Source: Arthrobacter sp. KBS0702 | Lineage (GTDB): Bacteria; Actinomycetota; Actinomycetes; Actinomycetales; Micrococcaceae | Length of the DNA stretch: 64,000 nucleotides | Direction of reading: 5' to 3' | NCBI RefSeq assembly: GCF_005937985.2 | Contig: NZ_CP042172.1 | Span: 1,426,001 to 1,490,000 of the forward strand | Shown here: piece after piece, positions 53,173 to 63,221 of the stretch | Layout: each line of letters begins with the position of its first letter | Numbering within the stretch: position 1 is the first letter of the stretch | Position numbers and translations under genes: made by a program | The notes under the pieces: generated by a model | What the model saw: the letters and a program-made list of their open reading frames with translations, nothing else | What the model was told of the DNA's origin: nothing | Databases searched by the model: none

Positions 53173-54699
53173 CTAGACGGCCGTGGCGAGAATGTCCTCG
53201 ACATAGGCCACCAGGGTCCGCACGGTGCAGCCGGTGCCCTGCTTGTGGTTGTAGCCGTAGGGGCTGCCGCTGTTGAACGACGGGCCGGCGATGTCGATGT
53301 GGGCCCACGGGATCTGCTCCCCGTCCTTGCCCTTGCCGACGAATTCGCGCAGGAAGACGGCGGCCGTCATCATGCCGCCGTGGCGTTCGCCGATGTTGGC
53401 GATGTCCGCGACCTGCGAGTCCAGGCTGGGGCGCAGCTCCTCGGGCAGCGGCATCGGCCAGACAAGCTCGCCGGCGCGGTCCGCGGCGGCCTTGAGCGCG
53501 CCGGTGACGGATTCGGAACCCATCACGCCGGCGGTGCGGTCGCCCAGGGCAATAAGCTGCGCGCCGGTGAGGGTGGCGACGTCGATGATCGCGTCCGGGT
53601 ACTCCTGGCTGGCGGCAACGATGCCGTCCGCCATAACCAGGCGGCCCTCGGCGTCGGTGTTCAGGACCTCGACGGTCTTGCCGCCGAAGATGGTGAGCAC
53701 GTCGGCGGGACGCTGGGCGGCCCCGGAAGGCATGTTTTCCGCGATGCACAGCCAGGCGGTGGCCTTGACCGGCAGGCCCAGTTCGGCCAGGGCCAGGACG
53801 GTGTTCAGCACGACGGCGGCACCGGCCATGTCGGACTTCATCTCGCCCATGCCCAGGTGCGGCTTGAGCGAGATTCCGCCCGTGTCGAAGGTGATGCCCT
53901 TGCCCACGAGGGCGATCTTGGCCGTGGCCTTGGCCGGGGCGTATTCGACCTTGACCAGGCGCGGCTGCCGGGTGGAGCCTTTGCCGACGCCGAGGATGCC
54001 GCCGAAGCCGTCCTTCTCCAGGCGCTTCTCGTCCCAGACGGTGACCTTGACCGGCAGGCCCTTGGCCAGTTCCTTGGCGGCGTCGGCGAACGATTCGGGG
54101 AAGAGGTGGCTCGGCGGCTGGTTGACCAGCGTGCGGGTGGCGTTGACGGCCTTGCCGATCAGGGCGGCGCGCTCGAGCACGGGAGCGAGTGCCTTGTCCG
54201 CGGCAAAGTCGGTGAGGATGCGGACATTCTTCACCGGGTCCTTGATGCTGTCCTTGGCGGTGCGGTACTCGTTGAAGGAGTAGGCGCCCATCGCGGCGCC
54301 TTCGGCGACGGCCGCGACCGCGGCGAGGTTCGGCGTCGGCAGGGCGAGCGTGACGGTGGCGACGCCGGCGAGCTGGCGCACGGCCGAGCCGGCAGCCCGG
54401 CGCAGTGCTTCCTCGGAGAGCGGGGTGCCCGCGGCGACCTTGCCGACGCCGGCCAGGACCAGGACGGAGGCGCCGGCCTCAGGCAGGCCGGGGAGGCGGT
54501 GCGCCTGGTCGGCGGCGCCGGTGAGGCCAAGAACGGCCAGGGACTCGGCGAGCGCCTCGGCCGCCTTGGCCGACAGCGGGTTCTCGAGCAGCACGGGGCC
54601 GTCGGTGCCCTGGCCCACGCCCACGACGAGGGCGTCGGAGGGCGACTTCTTCAAGTCTCCGGCGATCGCACTCAGTTTGACTTCGGTATTCTTGACCAC
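53173..54699 (-). CDS. pepA: Leucyl aminopeptidase PepA (M17)
   Basis: A cytosolic, two-metal aminopeptidase releasing N-terminal residues from peptides. The GTG at 54699 with GAGG about 9 nt upstream gives 508 residues starting VVKNTEVKLSAI; an ATG at 54744 adds 15 residues and is less likely. The catalytic domain holds the metal and active-site motif NTDAEGRLVMAD, preceded by GKGITFDTGGISLKP and MKSDMAGAAVV. It lies in a region that also encodes tricorn and a PAC2 protein. Confidence 0.94.
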   Translation of the reverse strand: MVKNTEVKLSAIAGDLKKSPSDALVVGVGQGTDGPVLLENPLSAKAAEALAESLAVLGLTGAADQAHRLPGLPEAGASVLVLAGVGKVAAGTPLSEEALRRAAGSAVRQLAGVATVTLALPTPNLAAVAAVAEGAAMGAYSFNEYRTAKDSIKDPVKNVRILTDFAADKALAPVLERAALIGKAVNATRTLVNQPPSHLFPESFADAAKELAKGLPVKVTVWDEKRLEKDGFGGILGVGKGSTRQPRLVKVEYAPAKATAKIALVGKGITFDTGGISLKPHLGMGEMKSDMAGAAVVLNTVLALAELGLPVKATAWLCIAENMPSGAAQRPADVLTIFGGKTVEVLNTDAEGRLVMADGIVAASQEYPDAIIDVATLTGAQLIALGDRTAGVMGSESVTGALKAAADRAGELVWPMPLPEELRPSLDSQVADIANIGERHGGMMTAAVFLREFVGKGKDGEQIPWAHIDIAGPSFNSGSPYGYNHKQGTGCTVRTLVAYVEDILATAV

Positions 54700-55009
54700 G
54701 AGGACAGTCCTCAATTCTCTGTAATTTTTCGGCAGGAACTGCATGTTCGGCGCCCTGCCACGGGTACCTGAGCCACCGTCGCCATGGCACGCGATCCGGT
54801 GTCTGCAAGGCCATCTATAAGGCCAGCTCCGATCGTAGTCTGTCCCCGGCGCCGGAGTTCAATTTAATGAGAGCTGGACCACAGTCGCGGCAGGAATTAC
54901 CCCGGCCGGCGGGGCGTTGTAGCAGGTATCGGCACGTCGGCACCCCTTGGGGGCCCGCCCCTTGGCTTCGCCGCCCCTCGACCTGCTACTGCGAAAGGAA
55001 CATGCCGTG

Positions 55010-55945
55010 ATGGAACGGATTTCCGGCTCCCTGCTGGACCCCCAAACCCTTTACGTCCGTGATGACGCGCTGTTCCGCAGCCCCGAGCTGCGCGGGCTCA
55101 ACCTGCTGATGGGCTTCACCGGCTTCGCCGATGCGGGCCACGTCGTCAAACAGATCACCGCTGAACTGCTTGACACCCTCGACTCCGAGCTGGTCGCCGA
55201 GTTCGACGCCGACCAGCTGATGGACTACCGGTCGCGGCGGCCGCAGGTGAGCTTCGTCGAAGACCACCTGCAGGACTACCAGGCCCCGCGCCTGGCCCTG
55301 TACCGCCTGCAGGACGGGCTCGGGAAGCCGTTCCTGCTGCTGGCCGGGTTCGAACCGGACCTGCAGTGGGAGCGCTTCGCCCGCGCCGTGGTGGGCATCG
55401 TGGAGGAACTTGACGTCAATCTGGCGGCCTGGATCCACTCCATCCCGATGCCGGTGCCACACACCCGCCCGGTGGGGGTCACCGTGCACGGCAACCGGCC
55501 GGAACTGATCGAGGGGATCTCCGTCTGGAAGCCGACCGTCGAGGTGCCGGCCGCCATCGGCCACGTCCTCGAACTGCGTCTGGTCGAGGCAGGACGGAAC
55601 ATCGCCGGCTACGTGATCCATGTCCCGCATTACCTGGCCGAGGCCGAATACCCCACGGCCGCTGTCGCCGGCCTGGAATACCTCGGCGCGGCGACCTCGC
55701 TGATGCTCCCCACGGACCGGCTCCGCGAAGCGGGCCGCGAAGTCGGCCGGCAGATCGCCGAGCAGATCGACGCGTCCGAGGAAGTCCAGCAGGTCGTCTC
55801 CCGTCTGGAAACCCGGTACGACGAAAAGGCCGAGGGCACGGTGCGCCGCTCCCTGCTCGCAGACGAGAATGACCAGCTCCCGAACGCCGACGCACTCGGC
55901 GCCGCCGTCGAGGCCTACCTGGCCCGTAAAGAACCCGGCGAATAA
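55010..55945 (+). CDS. PAC2 (proteasome assembly chaperone) family protein
   Basis: A 311-residue PAC2-fold protein: LRGLNLLMGFTGFADAGHVVKQITAELLDTL, then FLLLAGFEPDLQWERFARAVVGIVEEL and SIPMPVPHTRPVGVTVHGNRPELI. Eukaryotic and archaeal relatives assist proteasome assembly; the actinobacterial branch is uncharacterised. The ATG at 55010 is used; a GTG at 55007 has a better distance from AAAGGA and may be the true start. The gene is divergent from pepA. Confidence 0.87.
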   Translation: MERISGSLLDPQTLYVRDDALFRSPELRGLNLLMGFTGFADAGHVVKQITAELLDTLDSELVAEFDADQLMDYRSRRPQVSFVEDHLQDYQAPRLALYRLQDGLGKPFLLLAGFEPDLQWERFARAVVGIVEELDVNLAAWIHSIPMPVPHTRPVGVTVHGNRPELIEGISVWKPTVEVPAAIGHVLELRLVEAGRNIAGYVIHVPHYLAEAEYPTAAVAGLEYLGAATSLMLPTDRLREAGREVGRQIAEQIDASEEVQQVVSRLETRYDEKAEGTVRRSLLADENDQLPNADALGAAVEAYLARKEPGE

Positions 55946-55979
55946 ATACTATTTATGACGCTCCGGGCATAATGGGGGA

Positions 55980-57311
55980 GTGACTTCCCCCCGCGCCTGG
56001 CTGATCTGGATCATCGGGGTCTTCGCGTACCTGGTGGCGGTCAGCCAGCGCACCTCCTTCGGCGTCGTTGGCCTCGAGGCCACTGCCCGCTTCCATGCCA
56101 GCGCCGCCGAAATCTCCTTCTTCACCGTGCTGCAGCTGCTGGTCTACGCAGCCCTGCAGATCCCGGTGGGAGTGCTGGTGGACCGCTTCGGCTCACGCGC
56201 CATGATCGCCGGCGGCGCCCTGCTGATGGGCTTCGGCCAGCTCCAGCTGGCCTTCGCCGACAGCATCCCCGGCGGTGTGCTGGGCCGCGTGCTGGTGGGT
56301 GCCGGCGACGCCATGACCTTCGTCTCCGTGATCCGGCTGATCCCGCTCTGGTTCGCACCGTCCCGGGTGCCGCTGCTCACCCAGCTGACCGGCATGTCCG
56401 GCCAGCTGGGACAGCTGTTTTCCGTGGTGCCGTTCGCGCTGATCCTGCACTCCGCGGGCTGGACGCCGGCGTTCCTGACATTGGCCGCCATGTCCGGGCT
56501 CGCCGTCGTGCTGGTGGTGCTGCTGTTGCAGGACGTGCCGCCTGGCCACCCTGCTCCGGACCCCTCGCAGGGGCTTCGCGCCACCGGGGTGTCGTTGTCC
56601 CGGGCCTGGCGGCAACCGGGTACCCGGCTGGGCCTCTGGAGCCACTTCACCGTGCAGTTCAGCGGCACCGTTTTCGCGATGACCTGGGGCTACCCTTTCC
56701 TGATTTCGGCGCAGGGGCTGGACACCGGAACGGTGTCTGCCCTGATGGCGCTGTACGTGGCCGCCGCGATTGCCGCCGGGCCGCTGATGGGCAGCTTCGT
56801 GGCCCGCCACCCGCTGCGCCGCTCCACGATGGTGCTGCTGATCTCCGGGGCCACCGCAGTGGCATGGGCCGCGGTGCTGCTCCAGCCGGCCCGCTCGCCG
56901 CTCTGGTTGCTGGCCGGGCTGGTGGTGGTCCTGGCTGTCGGCGGCCCCGGCTCAATGATCGGCTTCGACTTCGCCAGGACCTTTAACCCCGCCCACCGGA
57001 TCGGAACCGCCACGGGGATCGTGAACGTGGGCGGCTTCATCGCCGCGCTGCTGTCCATCTTCCTGATTGGCCTGGCCCTGGACGGGCTGCACCTGGCCGG
57101 GCTTTCGCCGGAGGGGCTCTACAGCCTGGGCGCGTTCCGGCTCGCGTTGAGCGTGCAGTTCCTGCTTCTGCTGGCGGGTGCCACGGCCATCCTGATCACC
57201 CGACGGAAGGTGCGCCGTCAGATGGCGGCGCAGGGCGTGGTGGTGCCGCCGCTGCTCCAGTCGCTGGCCCGGCAGCGCCGGCTCGTCGCCGAGCGCCGGC
57301 GCACCCCCTGA
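55980..57311 (+). CDS. Major facilitator superfamily transporter
   Basis: A 443-residue MFS protein with 12 predicted membrane segments. The first half starts WLIWIIGVFAYLVAVSQRTSFGVVGLEATARF, like nitrate/sugar-type members, with the conserved GVLVDRFGSRAMIAGG loop between helices 2 and 3. The central cytoplasmic loop lies near residues 185-215. The substrate cannot be assigned. The GTG at 55980 has CATAAT 6 nt upstream, an imperfect leaderless promoter. It ends 15 bp before a cluster of DnaA-box sequences. Confidence 0.88.
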   Translation: MTSPRAWLIWIIGVFAYLVAVSQRTSFGVVGLEATARFHASAAEISFFTVLQLLVYAALQIPVGVLVDRFGSRAMIAGGALLMGFGQLQLAFADSIPGGVLGRVLVGAGDAMTFVSVIRLIPLWFAPSRVPLLTQLTGMSGQLGQLFSVVPFALILHSAGWTPAFLTLAAMSGLAVVLVVLLLQDVPPGHPAPDPSQGLRATGVSLSRAWRQPGTRLGLWSHFTVQFSGTVFAMTWGYPFLISAQGLDTGTVSALMALYVAAAIAAGPLMGSFVARHPLRRSTMVLLISGATAVAWAAVLLQPARSPLWLLAGLVVVLAVGGPGSMIGFDFARTFNPAHRIGTATGIVNVGGFIAALLSIFLIGLALDGLHLAGLSPEGLYSLGAFRLALSVQFLLLLAGATAILITRRKVRRQMAAQGVVVPPLLQSLARQRRLVAERRRTP

Positions 57312-57325
57312 CCGCGGCTCTTCTC

Positions 57326-57376
57326 CGCGTTTGTCCACATAGCGCGTTTGTCCACATAGCGCGTTTATCCACATAG
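57326..57376 (+). repeat. Three tandem 17-bp units carrying DnaA boxes
   Basis: CGCGTTTGTCCACATAG occurs at 57326-57342 and 57343-57359, and CGCGTTTATCCACATAG at 57360-57376. Units one and two contain TTGTCCACA (57331-57339, 57348-57356), the preferred actinobacterial DnaA box. Unit three contains TTATCCACA (57365-57373), the classical consensus. All three point the same way. Confidence 0.85.
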
Positions 57377-57424
57377 GAAGCACCGGGCCTGACTGCCGCT
57401 GCCGGGGCGGGCGAAGCTGGGGCT

Positions 57425-58792
57425 ATGACAGCCCCCGACCATCTAAAGATCACCGGTCCCGAGGACATCCTCGGCTTCATCCCGCATTCGCTGGGCTACT
57501 GGCCGGTCAACAGCCTCGTGGCCATGACGCTGCAGGGGAAGCGGCTCGGCGCCACCCTGCGCGTCGACCTCCCGGAGCCCTCCCGCTGCCGAGGGCCCGC
57601 GCTGGCCGCTTTTGCGCGGACAATCCGCGACTACCTTGAGGCCGATGAGGAGGCCGACGGCACCCTGCTGGCGGTCTTCGCCGGGCAGCCGGGGGAGGAC
57701 ATCGCCGACGGCGGCCCGCCGGACGGCGCTCCCGGAACAGATGGCTCCGACCCCGATGCCGGCGACTCCGGCTCTCCCGCACTGGCCCGGCTGCTGCGCG
57801 AACTGGAGCGAACCCTCGGTGCGGCGGGACTGCCGGTGCGGGATGCCTGGCTGATCGGGGAGCGGTACTGGCGCAACGCCCACTGCACCGACCCCTCCTG
57901 CTGCGCTCCGCCTGGCCGGCCGATCGAAGAAATCAGGAACAGCCCGCTCAACGCCGAGCTGGTCTTCCGGGGCAGCAGCGTGGGTGCCGCCCCCGGCCTT
58001 CCCGCCCCGGCGGGCACAACGGCGCAGGACGCGCCGGCCGCGCTGGAGGCCGAGGAACGCTGGGCGCAGGAATTTTCGGGCCGGTGGCGGGACCGGACGC
58101 AGTTCCAAACGGTGCTCGGTCTCTGGGAGCGTGTGCTGGATGCCGCCGGGCGCCCGGCGGCATCGGCCGCATCCGGGCAGCAGCCCGGAGTGCTGCCTGC
58201 CGCCCTGCCGCCCAACCTCGCCGGATACCTGCGGGCCACCCTGTGCGTGACGTCGTGGCGGGACGCGGTCCTCGTGATGGCCGCCGCCGGGCGCGCCGCC
58301 GCTGAGGCCGGGGCTGAGGAGTTCGGCGTGTTCGACGGCGGCCCGGGCACGCCCGCCGCGCTGCCCGAACTCGACGGCTTCCCCCCAGTTGCGCCAGCAG
58401 CCGTCACGGCGCCCGGTGCGCCGGGGGACGCCGTGGCGGGCAGGGAAGCTTCCGAGGCCGGGGCGGTTCCGGGTTACGGGGAGGTGCTGCTGGGCCTGGC
58501 GCCGCCGACGCCCGACTGGGCGCGCCTGGCCGGCCTCGACCGGGTTCTCGTCCGCCTCGGAGGCTGCGGCGGCGGCGAAGCCCGGGCCGCGGCCCTCACT
58601 GGCCGGGGCTGGATTGAATGGTGCCGCGGCCGCGGGTCGTTCGCCGACGCACTGTTCACCGCCGCCGGCACAGCCCAGCCCGGCTACCGGCTGGCCGAAT
58701 TGCTGGCCGAGCTGGGCCGCCGCGGAACCTTGTGCGGCTGGGCGAGGCGGAGGGACGCTGCCTGGCAGAAGTTCGACCCGGACGCCGCCTGA
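57425..58792 (+). CDS. DUF4192 family protein
   Basis: The 455-residue product matches the actinobacterial DUF4192 family: ITGPEDILGFIPHSLGYWPVNSLVAMTLQGKRLGATLRVDLP at the N-terminus, AWLIGERYWRNAHCTDPSCCAPPGRPIEEI with clustered cysteines near residue 155, and LLAELGRRGTLCGWARRRDAAWQ at the end. Family function is unknown. The central part is Ala/Pro-rich and of low complexity. No ribosome site or leaderless box is evident at the ATG; DnaA-box repeats lie 48-94 bp upstream. Confidence 0.82.
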   Translation: MTAPDHLKITGPEDILGFIPHSLGYWPVNSLVAMTLQGKRLGATLRVDLPEPSRCRGPALAAFARTIRDYLEADEEADGTLLAVFAGQPGEDIADGGPPDGAPGTDGSDPDAGDSGSPALARLLRELERTLGAAGLPVRDAWLIGERYWRNAHCTDPSCCAPPGRPIEEIRNSPLNAELVFRGSSVGAAPGLPAPAGTTAQDAPAALEAEERWAQEFSGRWRDRTQFQTVLGLWERVLDAAGRPAASAASGQQPGVLPAALPPNLAGYLRATLCVTSWRDAVLVMAAAGRAAAEAGAEEFGVFDGGPGTPAALPELDGFPPVAPAAVTAPGAPGDAVAGREASEAGAVPGYGEVLLGLAPPTPDWARLAGLDRVLVRLGGCGGGEARAAALTGRGWIEWCRGRGSFADALFTAAGTAQPGYRLAELLAELGRRGTLCGWARRRDAAWQKFDPDAA

Positions 58793-59069
58793 ACCCCGGC
58801 GGCCAGATGTGCCATATTGCGCGGCGGCGGCGTCTCCGAGGCCCCCGATCCGGAAAATCGTGAGACAATGGTTGGCGAGACCCGGTTGGGTCCGTGGATT
58901 GAGTGCGAGTAAAGAACCTTGGAAACAGGGAACATTACGGTCGCTCCGGCAGTTCTACTAAGTGGCTCTGCTGGTCGTGATTGCGCTTGATGTCAAACAC
59001 GGACTTGACAGGGTCATAGTGGTGTTGCCCTTATGGCGATTCCACAGACCGCTGCTAGAAAGGTTTTCT
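58793..59069. other. sigA upstream region
   Basis: This 277-bp gap holds an inverted repeat TGTCAA-n8-TTGACA (58991-59010) in which the right half is a consensus -35. A matching -10 is not clear. An in-frame start at 58962 would extend sigA by 36 hydrophobic residues and is unlikely. I see no separate gene. Confidence 0.6.
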
Positions 59070-60404
<1,335 letters not shown>

Positions 60405-60419
60405 GCACCGCCTCAGGCG

Positions 60420-60478
60420 ACGCGGGGTCGGTCCCCGCCCAAGATCTACGGATCCACGGGCGGGAACCGGCCCCGCGT
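60420..60478 (+). terminator. Hairpin after sigA
   Basis: A 20-bp near-perfect stem (left arm 60421-60440, right arm 60458-60477, two mismatches) lies 16 bp after the sigA stop. Confidence 0.75.
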
Positions 60479-60550
60479 TCCTGCTTAAGCCGCAGCGTCA
60501 CCCCGGCAGCCTGAACCCCGCAGCGTGAGTTATCGCGGGCGTTAACGCAG

Positions 60551-60581
60551 AAGGACCCCTCCGCAACGGAGGGGCCCTTCT
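60551..60581. terminator. Bidirectional terminator between sigA and the DUF7455 gene
   Basis: AAGGACCCCTCCG pairs with CGGAGGGGCCCTT around a CAA loop with one mismatch and ends in TTCTT. It lies 12 bp after the stop of the convergent small gene. Confidence 0.8.
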
Positions 60582-60592
60582 TGAGTGGACGT

Positions 60593-60814
60593 CTAGCCGA
60601 CCGGAACCGGTGCCTTCTCGTTGAGGCGGCCCGTCTCGTCGTGCCAGTCGGAACTGAGCGGGCGAAGGTTCGGTTCAACGGCGCGTGCGTGGTGAGCGCA
60701 GAAGAGCAGTTCACCGCCGGAGGCTCCGAGAACAACCCGGACGTATGCCTGAGCTCCGCAACGGTCGCACCGGTCAACGGTGGTGAGTGTGCGGTCCGCA
60801 ACTGCTGTTGTCAT
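60593..60814 (-). CDS. Small zinc-ribbon-like protein (DUF7455)
   Basis: The 73-residue product, MTTAVADRTLTTVDRCDRCGAQAYVRVVL..., has a CDRCG pair and a CAHH motif about 25 residues later, a plausible zinc site. Proteins of this kind, often next to sigA in actinobacteria, are annotated DUF7455; function is unknown. The ATG at 60814 follows AAGGAGG with ideal spacing. A longer frame to 60877 is unsupported. Confidence 0.83.
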   Translation of the reverse strand: MTTAVADRTLTTVDRCDRCGAQAYVRVVLGASGGELLFCAHHARAVEPNLRPLSSDWHDETGRLNEKAPVPVG

Positions 60815-61043
60815 GTTCGGCCTCCTTAGTAGATCGATACATCTATATAACCAGTATTCGCAGACATTCCATGGCAAGGATGGGCCACTTTCGCTGTCCG
60901 CGTATCACGGCTCAATAACGGCCCCGGCGGCGATGGCCGCCGGCTTGTCCCGTGGGGGGAGTGGCAACCCGGCGTCGGGCCGCAAGCCGACTAACCTAGG
61001 AAGAGCGTCTTTTACGTTCCATCCCTGAAGGAGTTTCCGACCC

Positions 61044-63152
61044 GTGGCCCCAAGTTCTGATTACACCGCCCGGCATCTCTCCGTGCTGGAAGGCCTCGAG
61101 GCCGTCCGCAAGCGCCCGGGCATGTACATCGGCTCCACCGACTCCCGCGGTCTGATGCACTGCCTCTGGGAGATTATCGACAACTCGGTCGACGAAGCCC
61201 TCGCCGGCTTCGGCCACGACATCAAGATCATCCTGCATGCGGACAACTCGGTGGAGATCCACGACGACGGCCGCGGCATCCCGATCGACGTCGAACCCAA
61301 GACCGGGCTCACCGGCGTCGAGGTCGTCTTCACCAAGCTGCACGCCGGCGGAAAGTTCGGCGGCGGTTCCTACACTGCTTCCGGCGGCCTGCACGGCGTC
61401 GGCGCCTCGGTCGTGAACGCCCTGTCCTCCCGGCTGGACGTCGAAGTGGACCGCGGCGGGAAGACCTACAAGATGTCCTTCCGCCGGGGCGAGCCGGGCC
61501 GCTTCAAGGACCCGGGCACCAAACCGGACCCCGCCGCCGTCTTCGAGCCCTTCGTCGACGGTTCCGTGCTCGACGTCATCGGCAAGGCCAAGCGCGGCGT
61601 CACCGGCACCCGGATCCGCTACTGGGCCGACCGGCAGATCTTCACCCCGGACGCGAAGTTCTCCTACGACGAGCTCGCCGCCCGCGCCCGGCAGACCTCC
61701 TTCCTGGTCCCCGGGCTTAAGCTCACCGTGCGGGACGAGCGCCGGGTCGCCGGCACCCCCGGCGAGTCCGGCCCGCACGAGGAGGTGTTCCACCACGACG
61801 GCGGCATCTCCGAGTTCGTCGAGTTCCTCGCCGCCGACCCGGCCGTTACCGACGTCTGGCGGCTGCACGGCGCCGGCAAGTTCAAGGAAACAGTCCCCGT
61901 CCTGGACGAACGCGGCCACAGCCAGCTGGCCGAGGTGGAGCGAGACTGTGAGGTGGACGTCGCCCTCCGCTGGGGCATCGGCTACGACAGCACGGTCCGC
62001 AGCTTCGTGAACATCATCTCCACCCCCAAGGGCGGCACGCACCAGTCCGGCTTCGAGCAGGCGCTGCTCAAGACCTTCCGCAAGGCCGTGGAAACCAACG
62101 CCCGCAAGCTCAAGGCCGGCAATGACAAGATCGAAAAGGACGACATCTTTGCCGGGCTGACAGCCGTGCTCACGGTCCGCCTCGCCGAACCGCAGTTCGA
62201 GGGCCAGACCAAGGAGATCCTCGGCACCTCCGCCGTCCGGGCCATTGTGGCCAAGGTGGTGGAGCAGGAGATCAACGCCAAGCTCGCCTCGTCCAACCGC
62301 AACGACAAGGCCCAGTCGGCGCTGCTGCTGGAAAAGGTCGTCAGCGAGATGAAGTCCCGTATCTCGGCCCGCGTCCACAAGGAGACGCAGCGCCGCAAGA
62401 ACGCGCTGGAGACCTCCTCGATGCCGACCAAGCTCGCGGACTGCCGGACGGACGACGTCGGACGCTCGGAGCTGTTCATCGTGGAAGGTGACTCCGCCCT
62501 CGGCACCGCCAAGCTGGCCCGCTCCTCCGACTTCCAGGCGCTGCTGCCGATCCGCGGCAAGATCCTGAACGTCCAGAAGGCCTCCGTGGGGGACATGCTC
62601 TCCAACGCCGAGTGCGCCGCCCTGATCCAGGTGGTCGGCGCCGGCTCGGGCCGCAGCTTCGACATCAGTGCGGCCCGCTACGGCAAGGTCATCCTGATGA
62701 CCGACGCCGACGTCGACGGCGCGCACATCCGGACCCTGCTGCTGACCCTGTTCTTCCGCTACATGCGCCCGATGATTGACGAGGGCCGCGTCTTCGCCGC
62801 CGTCCCGCCACTGCACCGGGTGGAGGTCATCAACGCCGGCCAGAAGGCCAACGAGATGATCTACACGTACTCGGAGGCGGAACTGCACGTGCTGCTGGCC
62901 CGGCTCGCCAAGGAAGGCAAGCGGTACAAGGAGCCGATCCAGCGCTACAAGGGCCTGGGCGAAATGGACGCGGAGCAGCTGGCCGAAACCACGATGGACC
63001 CGCGGCACCGCACGCTGCGCAAGGTCGGGATCGAGAACGCCAAGCAGGCCGAGGAAACCTTCGACCTGCTGATGGGCTCCGACGTGGCCCCACGCAAGGA
63101 CTTCATCATTGCCGGGGCCGCGAGCCTGGACCGGGAACGCATCGACGCCTGA
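61044..63152 (+). CDS. parE: Type IIA topoisomerase subunit B (ParE-like/second GyrB)
   Basis: ATPase subunit of topoisomerase IV or gyrase, 702 residues from a GTG preceded by AAGGAG. The GHKL ATPase domain is shown by VRKRPGMYIGST, EIIDNSVDEALAG, HDDGRGIPID and GGLHGVGASVVNALS. The transducer and TOPRIM domains follow, with EGDSALGTAKLARSSDFQALLPIRGKILN and DADVDGAHI carrying the metal-binding residues. Length is nearer ParE than typical GyrB (about 650-800). A gyrB beside dnaA elsewhere is expected but not visible. Confidence 0.93.
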   Translation: MAPSSDYTARHLSVLEGLEAVRKRPGMYIGSTDSRGLMHCLWEIIDNSVDEALAGFGHDIKIILHADNSVEIHDDGRGIPIDVEPKTGLTGVEVVFTKLHAGGKFGGGSYTASGGLHGVGASVVNALSSRLDVEVDRGGKTYKMSFRRGEPGRFKDPGTKPDPAAVFEPFVDGSVLDVIGKAKRGVTGTRIRYWADRQIFTPDAKFSYDELAARARQTSFLVPGLKLTVRDERRVAGTPGESGPHEEVFHHDGGISEFVEFLAADPAVTDVWRLHGAGKFKETVPVLDERGHSQLAEVERDCEVDVALRWGIGYDSTVRSFVNIISTPKGGTHQSGFEQALLKTFRKAVETNARKLKAGNDKIEKDDIFAGLTAVLTVRLAEPQFEGQTKEILGTSAVRAIVAKVVEQEINAKLASSNRNDKAQSALLLEKVVSEMKSRISARVHKETQRRKNALETSSMPTKLADCRTDDVGRSELFIVEGDSALGTAKLARSSDFQALLPIRGKILNVQKASVGDMLSNAECAALIQVVGAGSGRSFDISAARYGKVILMTDADVDGAHIRTLLLTLFFRYMRPMIDEGRVFAAVPPLHRVEVINAGQKANEMIYTYSEAELHVLLARLAKEGKRYKEPIQRYKGLGEMDAEQLAETTMDPRHRTLRKVGIENAKQAEETFDLLMGSDVAPRKDFIIAGAASLDRERIDA

Positions 63153-63171
63153 CCGCCCCCCGGCCCGGCCC

Positions 63172-63199
63172 CCGGCCCGGCTTCGGGAAGCCGGCCCGG
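63172..63199. terminator. Hairpin between convergent parE and M56 genes
   Basis: An 11-bp stem with one mismatch (CCGGCCCGGCT, 63172-63182, with 63189-63199) around a TCGGGA loop. The whole gap is C/G-rich with GGCCCGG repeats. Confidence 0.4.
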
Positions 63200-63221
63200 C
63201 CGGGAGCCCGGGGACCCCGGT

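Noticed and set aside
58962..59069. 36-residue hydrophobic N-terminal extension of SigA
   Set aside because: Sigma factors lack such an extension, and the GTG at 59070 has a proper ribosome site.
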